In this document: positions 1 through 8,429 of the stretch, one piece after another
Numbering within the stretch: the first letter of the stretch is position 1
Layout: every line of letters starts with the position of its first letter
Assembly: GCF_030537745.1 (NCBI RefSeq)
Contig: NZ_JAUNVI010000004.1
Location: 1-64,000, forward strand
Source: Ornithinimicrobium sp.
GTDB lineage: Bacteria > Actinomycetota > Actinomycetes > Actinomycetales > Dermatophilaceae
Direction: 5' to 3'
Length of the DNA stretch: 64,000 nucleotides
Made by a program: the position numbers and the translations under genes
The notes under the pieces: generated by a model
What the model saw: only the letters and a program-made list of their open reading frames with translations
Databases searched by the model: none
What the model was told of the DNA's origin: nothing

Positions 1-7
1 CAGGGAC

Positions 8-73
8 GACCGTCCGGACTGGCACGGCGGACCGCCCGGACTGACAGCACCGACCGCCCGGTCAGTCGCTGAA
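8..73. repeat. 22-nt tandem repeat array A (three units)
   Basis: Three cores, GACCGTCCGG at 8, GACCGCCCGG at 30 and GACCGCCCGG at 52, are spaced exactly 22 nt apart immediately beyond the lpdA stop codon. The first unit continues ACTGGCACGGCG. Array B at 13801-13888 has the same unit on the other strand. The array may extend beyond the left edge of the window. No function is known to me. Confidence 0.7.
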
Positions 74-1528
74 GGAGTGCAGCTGGCGAGCCGCCTCGGA
101 CAGCGACCCGGACAGGGACGGATAGACCGTGAAGGTCGCCGAGAACTGGTCGACGTTGAGCCGGTTGGCGACGGCGAGGGCGATCGGGAAGATCAGCTCG
201 CTGGCGCGCGGTCCGACGACGACGCCCCCGACGATGGTGCTGCTGCCCTTCTTGGCGAAGATCTTGACGAAGCCGTCCTTGACGTTCTGCATCTTGGCGC
301 GCGGATTCTTGCTCAGCGGCAGCATGACCGCGGTGGCATCCACCCGTCCCTCATCGACGTCAGCCTGGGTCACGCCGACCGTCGCGATCTCCGGGTCGGT
401 GAAGATGTTGGAGCTGACCTTGCCCAGCGCCAGCGGCGCGACAGCGTCGCCCAGCGCGTGCGCGACCGCAATCCGGCCCTGCATCGCCGCCACCGACGCC
501 AACGGCAGCACCCCGGTGCAGTCTCCCGCGGCATACACGCCGGGGACGCTCGTCCGGGAGACCCGGTCGACCTCGATATGGCCCGACGTCGCCAGCCGGA
601 CCCCGACCTCCTCCAGCCCCATCGCTGTCGTATTGGGGATCGAGCCGACCGCGAGCAGGGCGTGCGAGCCGGTGACCTCCCGACCGTCCTCGAGGGTGAC
701 GACGACATGGTCGTCCGCCCGGATGACCCCGGCCGCGCGAGAGCGGTTCAGGACCGTCATGCCGCGTCGGCGGAAGACCTCCTCGACGACGGTTGCCGCA
801 TCACCGTCCTCGCCGGGCAGCACTCGGTCGCGCGAGGAGATCAGCGTCACCTGGCAGCCCAGGCCAAGGTAGGCGTGCGCCAACTCGGCCCCGGTCACCC
901 CGGAGCCGATCACGATGAGGTGCTCGGGCAGCTCGGTCAGGTCCCAGATCTGCTGCCAGGTGAGGATGCGTTCGCCGTCGGGCTGCGCGGAGTCCATCAC
1001 CCGGGGGCGCGCACCAGTGGCGATCAGGATCAGGTCGGCGTGGAGTTCGCGCGTCCCCGTCGACGCCACCTCGTCCCACGCGTGGGGGGCGGGATCCTCC
1101 CCGGATTCGATCTCGTCCACGCCCTGGACAACCTCGACGACCCCCTCACCGGCCAGTCGACCGGCACCGCGGATCACCTCGACGCCCGCTGACTCGAGCC
1201 GTTCGGCGATGTCCCGGCTCTGCGTCCGGGCCAGGTCCATGATCCGCGTATTGACGTCGACGATGTGCGCCGTGACGCCCTGGTCGCCCGGCACCTGTGC
1301 ACCGTCGAAGTGGACACCGATCCGCTTGGCGGCACTGAAGCGGTCCATGAAGTCCGCGGTCGCGATCAGCGCCTTGCTCGGCACGCAGTCGGTCAGCACC
1401 GCCGCCCCGCCCAGGCCGGATCGCTCCACCACCGTCACCTCAGCCCCCAGCTGGGCGGCACCCAATGCTGCTTCGTAGCCGCCAGGACCACCACCGATGA
1501 CGACGACCGACTTGTTTGCTGCGCTCAC
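62..1528 (-). CDS. lpdA: NAD(P)H:quinone oxidoreductase, LpdA-type flavoprotein
   Basis: A 488-residue FAD/NAD disulfide-reductase-fold protein. The FAD motif GGGPGG is at 12-17 and a second dinucleotide motif, GSGVTG, lies near 208. The lipoamide-dehydrogenase disulfide CxxxxC is reduced to one cysteine: the loop reads GGAAVLTDCVPSK with Cys48 and Ala at 43. The C-terminus reads TVYPSLSGSLSEAARQL and lacks the catalytic His-Pro found in true lipoamide dehydrogenase. Both changes match mycobacterial LpdA (Rv3303c), which reduces quinones rather than lipoamide. It starts at GTG and is divergent from punA. The loss of the redox pair makes a role in pyruvate dehydrogenase unlikely. Confidence 0.9.
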   Translation of the reverse strand: MSAANKSVVVIGGGPGGYEAALGAAQLGAEVTVVERSGLGGAAVLTDCVPSKALIATADFMDRFSAAKRIGVHFDGAQVPGDQGVTAHIVDVNTRIMDLARTQSRDIAERLESAGVEVIRGAGRLAGEGVVEVVQGVDEIESGEDPAPHAWDEVASTGTRELHADLILIATGARPRVMDSAQPDGERILTWQQIWDLTELPEHLIVIGSGVTGAELAHAYLGLGCQVTLISSRDRVLPGEDGDAATVVEEVFRRRGMTVLNRSRAAGVIRADDHVVVTLEDGREVTGSHALLAVGSIPNTTAMGLEEVGVRLATSGHIEVDRVSRTSVPGVYAAGDCTGVLPLASVAAMQGRIAVAHALGDAVAPLALGKVSSNIFTDPEIATVGVTQADVDEGRVDATAVMLPLSKNPRAKMQNVKDGFVKIFAKKGSSTIVGGVVVGPRASELIFPIALAVANRLNVDQFSATFTVYPSLSGSLSEAARQLHSFSD

Positions 1529-1565
1529 GGCCCCTATCCAACCACCTGCGCGCCTCCGGCCCGGT

Positions 1566-1571
1566 TAGGAT
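1566..1571 (+). promoter_or_regulatory. -10 hexamer of punA (leaderless)
   Basis: TAGGAT lies 6 nt before the punA GTG. No Shine-Dalgarno fits in the gap, so transcription should start at or next to the start codon. Confidence 0.6.
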
Positions 1572-1577
1572 CGGCGC

Positions 1578-2408
1578 GTGAGCGACCCTTCCCTCGACCT
1601 GTCCCTGCCCAGCACCGACCCCCTCGTCGTCGCGGAGGCCGCTGCAGCCACCATCGCCGAGCGCACCGGAGTGCCACGCCACGACATCGCCCTCGTCCTC
1701 GGCAGCGGCTGGAAACCGGCCGCTGACCTGCTCGGCGAAGCCACTGCGGAGATCGACAACGCGGACGTCCCAGGCTTCGCGGCCGCCGCGGTTGCCGGAC
1801 ACCGCGGCACCATGCGATCGATCCCCCTGGCTCACGGCAAGCACGTGCTCGTCTACGGCACCCGCACCCACTTCTACGAGGACCGTGGCGTCCGCGCAGT
1901 CGTCCATGCGGTCCGCACCGCGGCCGCGGCCGGCGCCTCCACCATCGTGCTCACCAACGGCTGCGGTGGGCTGCGGCCCGAGTGGGTGCCAGGGACCCCC
2001 GTGCTGATCCGTGACCACATCAATCTCACCGCCGCCTCCCCCCTGGAGGGCGCGACCTTCATCGACCTCACCGACGTCTACACCCCACGTCTGCGTGACC
2101 TCGCCCGCGACATCGACCCGAGCCTCGACGAGGGCGTCTACGTCCAGTTCCGCGGGCCGCACTACGAGACCCCGGCAGAGGTGGCGATGGCCCGGATCAT
2201 CGGTGGCGATCTCGTCGGTATGTCGACCACGCTCGAGGCGATCGCCGCTCGCGAGGCCGGCATGGACGTGCTCGGCATCTCCCTGGTCACCAACCCGGCA
2301 GCCGGCATCAGCCCCACCCCCCTGGACCACAAAGAGGTCATCGAGGCAGGGCAGGCGGCGGCGCAGCGATGCGGCGCACTGCTGGCCAGCATCGTCGAAC
2401 GCATCTAA
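1578..2408 (+). CDS. punA: Purine-nucleoside phosphorylase, trimeric type
   Basis: 276 residues, the usual length for trimeric PNP, which converts inosine and guanosine (and deoxy forms) plus phosphate to base and (deoxy)ribose-1-phosphate. Visible motifs are the phosphate-binding GSGW near residue 45, HRG and YGRTHFYE-like segments (here GTRTHFYED), TNGCGG, GPHYETPAE, GMSTTLEA and the base-binding Asn in SLVTNPAAGIS. The GTG start is set by a -10 hexamer 6 nt upstream. The mutase gene pmmB follows after 13 nt with its own AAAGGAG, so the two are likely co-transcribed. That pairing suggests handling of the pentose-1-phosphate product. Confidence 0.95.
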   Translation: MSDPSLDLSLPSTDPLVVAEAAAATIAERTGVPRHDIALVLGSGWKPAADLLGEATAEIDNADVPGFAAAAVAGHRGTMRSIPLAHGKHVLVYGTRTHFYEDRGVRAVVHAVRTAAAAGASTIVLTNGCGGLRPEWVPGTPVLIRDHINLTAASPLEGATFIDLTDVYTPRLRDLARDIDPSLDEGVYVQFRGPHYETPAEVAMARIIGGDLVGMSTTLEAIAAREAGMDVLGISLVTNPAAGISPTPLDHKEVIEAGQAAAQRCGALLASIVERI

Positions 2409-2421
2409 AGGAGCATCCGGT

Positions 2422-4116
2422 ATGGCGAGCACGCAGGACACCGCAGGACTCGTGGCCACGGCCAAGGCCTGGCAGGCGGACGACCCGGACGAGGCGACCC
2501 GCGAGCAACTCTCCGAGCTGCTGACCAGGGTCGAAGCCGGCGACGAGGCCGCCCAGGACGAGCTCGCCGATCGCTTCAGCGGCTTCCTGGAGTTCGGCAC
2601 CGCAGGTCTGCGAGGAGCCCTGGGCGCCGGTCCGCACCGGATGAACCGCGCGGTGGTCATCCGCACCGCTGCCGGCCTCACGTCATACCTCCAGCATCGC
2701 CTTGACGCCGCTGGTGAGCGGCGCGGTCCGGTGGTGGTCATCGGCTTCGACGCGCGCCACCAGTCCGACGCCTTTGCGCGCGACACCGCCGCCGTCGTGG
2801 TCGCTGCCGGTGGTCGCGCCCTGCTCCTGCCGCGCACGCTGCCCACCCCCGTGCTGGCGTTTGCGATCACCCATCTGGGCGCCGACGCCGGCGTGATGGT
2901 GACGGCCAGCCACAACCCACCCGAGGACAACGGCTACAAGGTCTATCTGGGCGACGGCTCGCAGATCGTCCCGCCAGCCGACACCGACATCTCCGCCCAG
3001 ATCGCGCGGCACACCGCGGCCGCCGCGGTCCCACGCGCCGACGAGGGCTGGGCGACCCTCGACGACGACGTCGTCCAGGCCTACCTCGACGCCGCCGTCG
3101 CGGTGCTCGACCCGGACAGCCCGCGAGACCTGGCGGTCGTGCACACGGCGTTGCACGGTGTCGGGTCGGAGGTGGTGCAGCGTGCTTTCGCGCAGGCCGG
3201 CTTCGCCGCACCGTCTGCGGTCCTCAGCCAGGAGCAGCCCGACCCCGACTTCCCGACGGTGCCCTTCCCCAACCCCGAGGAGAAGGGTGCCATCGACGAG
3301 GCGCTCGCCCTCGCGGCGCAGGTCCACCCCGACCTCGTGATCGCCAACGACCCCGATGCCGACCGTTGCGCACTCGCCGTGCTGGACGACGGGCAGTGGC
3401 GGATGCTGCGAGGCGACGAGGTCGGTGCCCTGCTCGGGCAGCACGTCATCAACCGCGGACGCGCGACGGCGCAGCGTCGCGTCCTGGCCCGCTCGATCGT
3501 CTCCTCACGGCTGCTCGGTGCGATGGCGCAGGCGGCCGGACTGGTGCCCGAGGAGACGTTGACGGGCTTCAAGTGGATCGGTCGGGTCCCTGGGTTGCTG
3601 TTCGGGTATGAAGAGGCGCTGGGCTACTGCGTGGATCCCGCCACGGTGCCGGACAAGGACGGTGTCACTGCGGCGCTGCTGGCGGCCGAGTTGGCCGCGA
3701 CGTTGAAGGCCCAGGGGCGCACCCTGCTCGACGTGCTCGACGATCTGGCCCTGGCCCACGGAGTCCATCAAAGTGATGCCTTCTCGGTGCGCGTCGATGA
3801 CCTGGCGCAGATCCCCCCGGTCATGACGCGGTTGCGCAACGAGACGCCGACCGAGCTTGGTGGGGTGCCGATCGCGACGGCAGAAGACCTGTCCGAAGGT
3901 GCGCACGGGCTGCCGCCGACCGACGGTCTGCGATTCGTCCTGACCGACCAGACCCGCGCCATCGTGCGACCCAGCGGCACCGAGCCCAAGATCAAGGTCT
4001 ATCTCGAGGCGATCGTCCGGGTCGCTTCGCGCGAGGGGCTGCCCGCCGCGCGCGATGAAGCATTCCGACGACTCGCGGCGGTGCGGGAGAGCATGGAGGT
4101 CCTCACCGCGCTCTGA
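2422..4116 (+). CDS. pmmB: Phospho-sugar mutase (phosphomannomutase/phosphoglucomutase family), possible phosphopentomutase
   Basis: 564 residues of the alpha-D-phosphohexomutase family. The phosphoserine loop TASHNP has Ser163, the metal loop DPDADR is at 310-315, and the phosphate-binding RPSGTEPK begins near 516. The start is fixed by AAAGGAG at 2407-2412; upstream in-frame codons lie inside punA and are not used. The length is that of the PmmB/PGM2-like branch, whose members use hexose or pentose phosphates. Position directly behind punA, and no classical deoB in the window, favour ribose-1-P/deoxyribose-1-P isomerisation, but the sequence does not prove substrate choice. Confidence 0.9.
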   Translation: MASTQDTAGLVATAKAWQADDPDEATREQLSELLTRVEAGDEAAQDELADRFSGFLEFGTAGLRGALGAGPHRMNRAVVIRTAAGLTSYLQHRLDAAGERRGPVVVIGFDARHQSDAFARDTAAVVVAAGGRALLLPRTLPTPVLAFAITHLGADAGVMVTASHNPPEDNGYKVYLGDGSQIVPPADTDISAQIARHTAAAAVPRADEGWATLDDDVVQAYLDAAVAVLDPDSPRDLAVVHTALHGVGSEVVQRAFAQAGFAAPSAVLSQEQPDPDFPTVPFPNPEEKGAIDEALALAAQVHPDLVIANDPDADRCALAVLDDGQWRMLRGDEVGALLGQHVINRGRATAQRRVLARSIVSSRLLGAMAQAAGLVPEETLTGFKWIGRVPGLLFGYEEALGYCVDPATVPDKDGVTAALLAAELAATLKAQGRTLLDVLDDLALAHGVHQSDAFSVRVDDLAQIPPVMTRLRNETPTELGGVPIATAEDLSEGAHGLPPTDGLRFVLTDQTRAIVRPSGTEPKIKVYLEAIVRVASREGLPAARDEAFRRLAAVRESMEVLTAL

Positions 4117-4157
4117 CGTGCCGGGCCGTCGTTTCAGGTCGCCTGCGGCCGGTCAGC

Positions 4158-4796
4158 TCAGGTGACGATCGCGATCATGGCGAGGGAGCAGGCGACGGCG
4201 ATCGCGACCACGGCCAGCCAGGAGAGACGCTGAGTCACTGCCGGTCTGGTCGCCGAAGCACCCCCGGCTGTCGCCGCCGTGGACCGCTGGCCACCGCCCA
4301 GTTCCCACCGGTCGATCGCGCGCAGCACCTCATCGGCTGCGCCCTGGGCAGTCATTCTTTCGCTGCCACGCTTGCGGGTGGTCTCAGCGAAGTCGTCGAT
4401 GTTGCGCCGTCGCGTCATCTCCCGCCGGACCGGCACCGCCCACGCGCTGTGGCGGTGGCCTGCCGTGTCGTTCAGCTCGAGCGACCAGCGGTGGGTCACG
4501 TCCTGGATCTCACTGAAGGGGACCACGGAGTGGGTGAGGATATTGGTCAGTTCGACGCGGTCGGCATACAGCTCGGCCTTGGGTCGGAGGAAGAGCACCC
4601 AGGCGATCGCGGCCACGCCGGCGATGAACGCCACTGGCGCGATCACCCCCTGCCGGTGCCCGTCCAAGACATCGATAACGGTCATCACGGTCAGGACGAG
4701 CGCAGCGGCCAGCAACCCCCCGCCGATGACGCGGGCGGGCAGGGTCCGGTAGACCCGCAGGGGGGCCGCACCTGTTGGAGAAGGATTGGTCGACAC
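4158..4796 (-). CDS. Membrane protein with bacterial PH-like domain
   Basis: 212 residues. Two N-terminal hydrophobic segments (about 23-45 and 51-70) are followed by a short beta-rich region (about 72-125, starting RPKAELYADRVELTN) that resembles the PH domains found in many small actinobacterial membrane proteins. A charged linker follows and a C-terminal membrane segment lies at about 191-211. The GTG start is 8 nt downstream of TAGACT (4810-4805), back to back with the kinase promoter. It is convergent with pmmB. No specific role can be assigned. Confidence 0.75.
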   Translation of the reverse strand: MSTNPSPTGAAPLRVYRTLPARVIGGGLLAAALVLTVMTVIDVLDGHRQGVIAPVAFIAGVAAIAWVLFLRPKAELYADRVELTNILTHSVVPFSEIQDVTHRWSLELNDTAGHRHSAWAVPVRREMTRRRNIDDFAETTRKRGSERMTAQGAADEVLRAIDRWELGGGQRSTAATAGGASATRPAVTQRLSWLAVVAIAVACSLAMIAIVT

Positions 4797-4804
4797 GCTG
4801 CCCG

Positions 4805-4830
4805 AGTCTACGGAACGCCACGCTTAGACT
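4805..4830. promoter_or_regulatory. Divergent leaderless -10 pair
   Basis: TAGACT on the minus strand (4810-4805) serves the PH-domain gene with an 8-nt gap to GTG. TAGACT on the plus strand (4825-4830) serves the kinase gene with an 8-nt gap to ATG 4839. Confidence 0.5.
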
Positions 4831-4838
4831 CTCGATCC

Positions 4839-5492
4839 ATGGATCAACCCCCGGGACTTCCAGCCGCTGCACGCGTCCTGGTGATCACCGGACCCAGCGG
4901 TTCGGGCAAGTCTCGCCTCGCCCGCCGCATCCACGCGGCGCACGGCTGGCCACTGCTCCCGATGGACGACTTCTACCGAGAGCTCAACGACCCGGGTCTG
5001 CCCATGAGCCCGCTCGGTCTGGTCGACTGGGACCACGTCGGCTCCTGGGACCTGGACGCTGCGCTGGAAGCGATGGAGTCACTGTGCACCCGAGGCCACG
5101 CCACTGTCCCGGTCTATGACATCTCCACCTCGCGGGTCACCGGCCGCGCGGCGGTCGAGCTCGACGGTCATCCGATCGTGGTCGCCGAGGGCATCTTCGC
5201 CGCGCACACCATTGCTGGTCTGCGTGCGCGCGGCCTCCTCGCCGAGGCGTGGTGCGTGCGCAATGGCGCCTGGAAGACCTTTCTGCGTCGGCTTGCCCGT
5301 GACCTCGCCGAGCACCGCAAGCCGCCCTTGACCCTGTGGAGGCGAGGGCTCCTCCTGCGCCGCGCCGAGCCAGGTATCGTGGCCCGGCAGGAGGCGTTAG
5401 GGGCACGGCCGCTGACGGCCAAGGAAGCCGAACGACGACTCGTCGGCCTCCTGGCCACGCGGGATCAGGCAACGAAGGGAGCAGGGGGATGA
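4839..5492 (+). CDS. Uridine-kinase-like P-loop ATPase
   Basis: 217 residues. The Walker A motif GPSGSGKS is at 18-25 and a uridine-kinase-like DDFYREL lies near residue 46. A basic helical C-terminal half follows. The fold is that of the uridine kinase/phosphoribulokinase group, but the protein is more divergent than Udk proper and lacks its full nucleoside-binding signature, so the substrate is uncertain. ATG 4839 follows a -10 hexamer by 8 nt. Its stop overlaps the next start (ATGA at 5489-5492), so it is translationally coupled to the membrane protein downstream. Confidence 0.8.
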   Translation: MDQPPGLPAAARVLVITGPSGSGKSRLARRIHAAHGWPLLPMDDFYRELNDPGLPMSPLGLVDWDHVGSWDLDAALEAMESLCTRGHATVPVYDISTSRVTGRAAVELDGHPIVVAEGIFAAHTIAGLRARGLLAEAWCVRNGAWKTFLRRLARDLAEHRKPPLTLWRRGLLLRRAEPGIVARQEALGARPLTAKEAERRLVGLLATRDQATKGAGG

Positions 5493-6628
5493 CCTTCTCG
5501 GCACCATCTGGACCAGACCGACCACGCGGATTCGGTGGTTTCGGCCCCTCGGAGACACCCGGCTACGGACCGCCACCAGGATCGCTGCGCCCCCCGCCCC
5601 AGCCGGGCGCATTACCACCCCCGACTCCCCCGCTGCCCGGCCAGGGCCAGCACCCCACTGGGCCACCCGACTGGCGCCAGCTCCCCCCTGAGCACCTGGC
5701 ACACCTGCAGCAGCCGGGCATCGTGCCGCTTCGCCCGCTGACCATGGGGGACATGTTCAACGGCTCTCTGCAGACGATGCGGCGCAATCCTGGCGCCACC
5801 ATCGGCATGGGCCTGATCGTCCTGGCCATCTTTCTGGTGCCCTCCCTGCTGATCTCCCTGGGTATCAACACCCTCGTGGGCGTGGCTGTCGACGACAAAG
5901 CGGCGCTATCGACGCTGGTCAACCTCGTCTTCAGCGGACTGGCCTCGATCGCGCTGACCGGCATGATCGTGTATGTCGTGAGCGAAGCCGTCCTGGGCGA
6001 CCGGGTCGACCTGGCGCGGACCTGGCAGGCGGTGCGTGGCCGACTCCCAGCGCTGATCGGGGCCGTCCTGCTCATCGCGGTCATCTACCTCGGCATCGTC
6101 ATCGGTTTCGTCCTGCTCCTGGCCGCTCTGCTTGTGGCCGGCGATCAGGGCATGGCCGTCCCTGCGATCATCCTGTCCGTGGTGGCCATGCTCGGCCTCC
6201 TCGTGCTGCTGCTGTGGGTCGGGTGCCGGCTGTCCCTGGCCCCGGCGCCCGTGGTCCTGGAGAAGGCCGGCCCCTGGCGGGCGATCGGCCGCGTCTGGTC
6301 GCTGACCAAGGGCGCGCAGGCCTGGCGCATCGTCGGCATCACCATGCTGGCCGCGGTGGTCACCAGCCTCTTCACCGGGCTGGTGCAGCTGCCCGTGACC
6401 GGGTTCCTCTTCTTCGCCCTCGACGGGATGGTCGGCGGCCTGGACTCGACCCATCCCCTGCTCACCGTCACCGACCACCTCGTCCAGCTGGTCGTCCAGG
6501 CCTTCGTGATCCCGTTCACCGCCGGTCTCACCGCGCTGCTCTACCTCGATCAGCGCATCCGTCGCGAGGGCCTGGACATCATCCTCTTCCGAGCGGCGCA
6601 GGCTCGCACGTCCCCACCGCAGCGTTGA
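5489..6628 (+). CDS. Multi-pass membrane protein with proline-rich N-terminus
   Basis: 379 residues. The first 75 or so are Pro/Gly-rich and probably cytoplasmic. A region starting PLRPLTMGDMFNGSLQTMRRNP leads into about six long hydrophobic segments (for instance around 100-125, 140-165, 185-240 and 295-370). Its organisation resembles the integral membrane region of actinobacterial glycerophosphodiester-phosphodiesterase-like proteins that open DUF4129/DUF4350/MoxR clusters. No catalytic motif is visible. It shares ATGA with the kinase upstream, and the DUF4129 gene begins about 11 nt after its stop. Confidence 0.75.
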   Translation: MTFSAPSGPDRPRGFGGFGPSETPGYGPPPGSLRPPPQPGALPPPTPPLPGQGQHPTGPPDWRQLPPEHLAHLQQPGIVPLRPLTMGDMFNGSLQTMRRNPGATIGMGLIVLAIFLVPSLLISLGINTLVGVAVDDKAALSTLVNLVFSGLASIALTGMIVYVVSEAVLGDRVDLARTWQAVRGRLPALIGAVLLIAVIYLGIVIGFVLLLAALLVAGDQGMAVPAIILSVVAMLGLLVLLLWVGCRLSLAPAPVVLEKAGPWRAIGRVWSLTKGAQAWRIVGITMLAAVVTSLFTGLVQLPVTGFLFFALDGMVGGLDSTHPLLTVTDHLVQLVVQAFVIPFTAGLTALLYLDQRIRREGLDIILFRAAQARTSPPQR

Positions 6629-6639
6629 CGGGCACCCTG

Positions 6640-7281
6640 ATGCCGGTATGGCACTGCGGGGTCCCCGTCGACCCCGACCGCGACCAGGCCCGCCAGTGGC
6701 TCCAGTCCGAGCTGGACCGTCCCGGCTACAGCGTCGAGCGGTCCTTCGTCTCCCGGGTCTGGGAGTGGATCACCGGCCACCTGCCCAGTCTTGACCTCCC
6801 GGGCACCCTGCCCCCGTGGGCCGCATGGGCGGCCCTGGCGCTGATCCTCCTCGCGGGGCTCGCGGTGATCACCTTCGTCTCCCGCGACCGGTGGCGGCGC
6901 GCCTCGCTGTCCCTTCAGCCTGCGACTGGCGCCGTCTTAGAGGAGGAGGGGCTGCGCGCCACCGACTACCGGGCGCGGGCCGTCGCCGCCCTGCTCGCCG
7001 GCCAGCCTGGTGCAGCGCTCGTGGACGCCTACCGGGCACTGACCGCGAGCTCCATCGAGCGCAGCCTCCTCGATGACCGCCCGGGGCGGACCGCCCACGA
7101 GGTCGCCGTCGACCTGAGCTCGGTCTTCCCCGACGCAGCCCTGGACCTCGCCAGGGCCGCCGAGCACTTCGACGAGGTTCGGTATGGCGCGCACGACGCG
7201 AGCCGGGAGCAAGCCAGTGCGGTCCTGGCACTGGAGGAGCAGATCAGCCGAAGCCGACCCGCGTTCGGGGCTCTGCCGTGA
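6640..7281 (+). CDS. DUF4129 domain membrane protein
   Basis: 213 residues from ATG 6640; a TTG at 6625 overlapping the previous stop is an alternative. One membrane segment lies at about 60-80 (AWAALALILLAGLAVITFVS), followed by a helical soluble domain typical of DUF4129 with the conserved RARAVAALLAGQPGAALVDAY-like and RTAHEVAVDL segments. DUF4129 proteins accompany transglutaminase, DUF58 and MoxR genes in actinobacteria. The stop overlaps the next GTG (GTGA, 7278-7281). Confidence 0.8.
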   Translation: MPVWHCGVPVDPDRDQARQWLQSELDRPGYSVERSFVSRVWEWITGHLPSLDLPGTLPPWAAWAALALILLAGLAVITFVSRDRWRRASLSLQPATGAVLEEEGLRATDYRARAVAALLAGQPGAALVDAYRALTASSIERSLLDDRPGRTAHEVAVDLSSVFPDAALDLARAAEHFDEVRYGAHDASREQASAVLALEEQISRSRPAFGALP

Positions 7282-8429
7282 CCCGGGTCCGCACCTGGGC
7301 CCCCTGGCTGCTGCTGGTGCTGGCCACCGCGCTGCTCAGCGCGCTGCTGGCCGGCACGCAGACCGGCGAGCCTCTGGATCCGGTCAACCCGGGCCCCGAC
7401 GGCACGCAAGCCCTGGCCAGCGTCCTGCGGGAGCAGGGCGTACAGGTCGACGTCGTGCGGGGGCTGACCGGACTGACCGACCGACCGACCGGCCCCGGCA
7501 CGACTGTCCTCCTGGCGCACACCTCCTACCTGGGCCCCGATGCCGGCCAACGCCTCCTCGATCGGGTGCGGGGCGCCGACCGGCTCGTCGTGCTCGTCGC
7601 CGACGCAACCGAACAGCCCGGGCGCGCGCTCGGGCTCGACCTCTTGGCGTCCCCTGGCACCGGCGCGCAGCTGTCCGCCGAGTGCACCAGCCCGTTCGTC
7701 CGCGACGGCGACCAGCTCTCCCGCTGGGACGTCTCGCTCCAGACCGCGCCGGGAAGGGCGGACGTCTCGGCCTGCTATCCGCCGACCCCCGGCCACAACG
7801 CCGGCGGCGCGAAGGCCGGTGCGCTGCTGACCTTCGCCGCGACCGGTGACCAGCCGCAGATTATCGTGGTGGGCTTTCCCTCCGCCCTGACCAATGCCCA
7901 CATCACGCAGGACGCCCACGCGGCACTGGCGTTGCGCCTGCTCGGCGACAGCCCGCGTCTGGTCTGGCTCATCCCGCAGCCGGGGGATGCTGGCGCCCAA
8001 GGTGCGGCTAGCCTCTGGGACGTGCTGCCCCGCAACATGACCCCCTCGGTGGTGATCCTCAGCGGGGCGCTGCTGGTGTTGGCGTGCTGGCGCGGACGCC
8101 GGCTAGGGCCCGTGATCGTCGAACCGCTGCCCGCCGTGGTCCAGGCCGCCCAGACCACCCGTAGCCGAGGCCGGCTCTACCGCCAGGCGCACGACCGCGA
8201 CCACGCCCTCGCGGCCCTGCAGGCCGGCACTTTGCGCCGCCTGGCTCCCCGCCTGGGCCTCCCGCGGGGATCGCGGCCCAGCGACCTCGTGCGCGCCGTC
8301 TCCGATGCCACTGGTCGACCGCAGGTGGAGATCGAGAAACTGCTCACGGACCCGCACACCGCCGACGACCACACCTTCGTGACGACCGCCCGGGAGCTGC
8401 GCTCCCTGGAGGAAGGACTGCACCCATGA
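7278..8429 (+). CDS. DUF4350 domain membrane protein
   Basis: 383 residues. An N-terminal membrane anchor (about 9-26) precedes an extracytoplasmic or soluble domain starting DPVNPGPDGTQALASVLREQGV, the typical DUF4350 opening. A second hydrophobic segment lies at about 255-275, followed by a basic helical tail. The family is related to GATase-like, ABC-associated domains and has no proven reaction. The GTG start overlaps the DUF4129 stop by GTGA, and its own stop overlaps moxR by ATGA, so it is locked into the operon. Confidence 0.8.
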   Translation: MTRVRTWAPWLLLVLATALLSALLAGTQTGEPLDPVNPGPDGTQALASVLREQGVQVDVVRGLTGLTDRPTGPGTTVLLAHTSYLGPDAGQRLLDRVRGADRLVVLVADATEQPGRALGLDLLASPGTGAQLSAECTSPFVRDGDQLSRWDVSLQTAPGRADVSACYPPTPGHNAGGAKAGALLTFAATGDQPQIIVVGFPSALTNAHITQDAHAALALRLLGDSPRLVWLIPQPGDAGAQGAASLWDVLPRNMTPSVVILSGALLVLACWRGRRLGPVIVEPLPAVVQAAQTTRSRGRLYRQAHDRDHALAALQAGTLRRLAPRLGLPRGSRPSDLVRAVSDATGRPQVEIEKLLTDPHTADDHTFVTTARELRSLEEGLHP

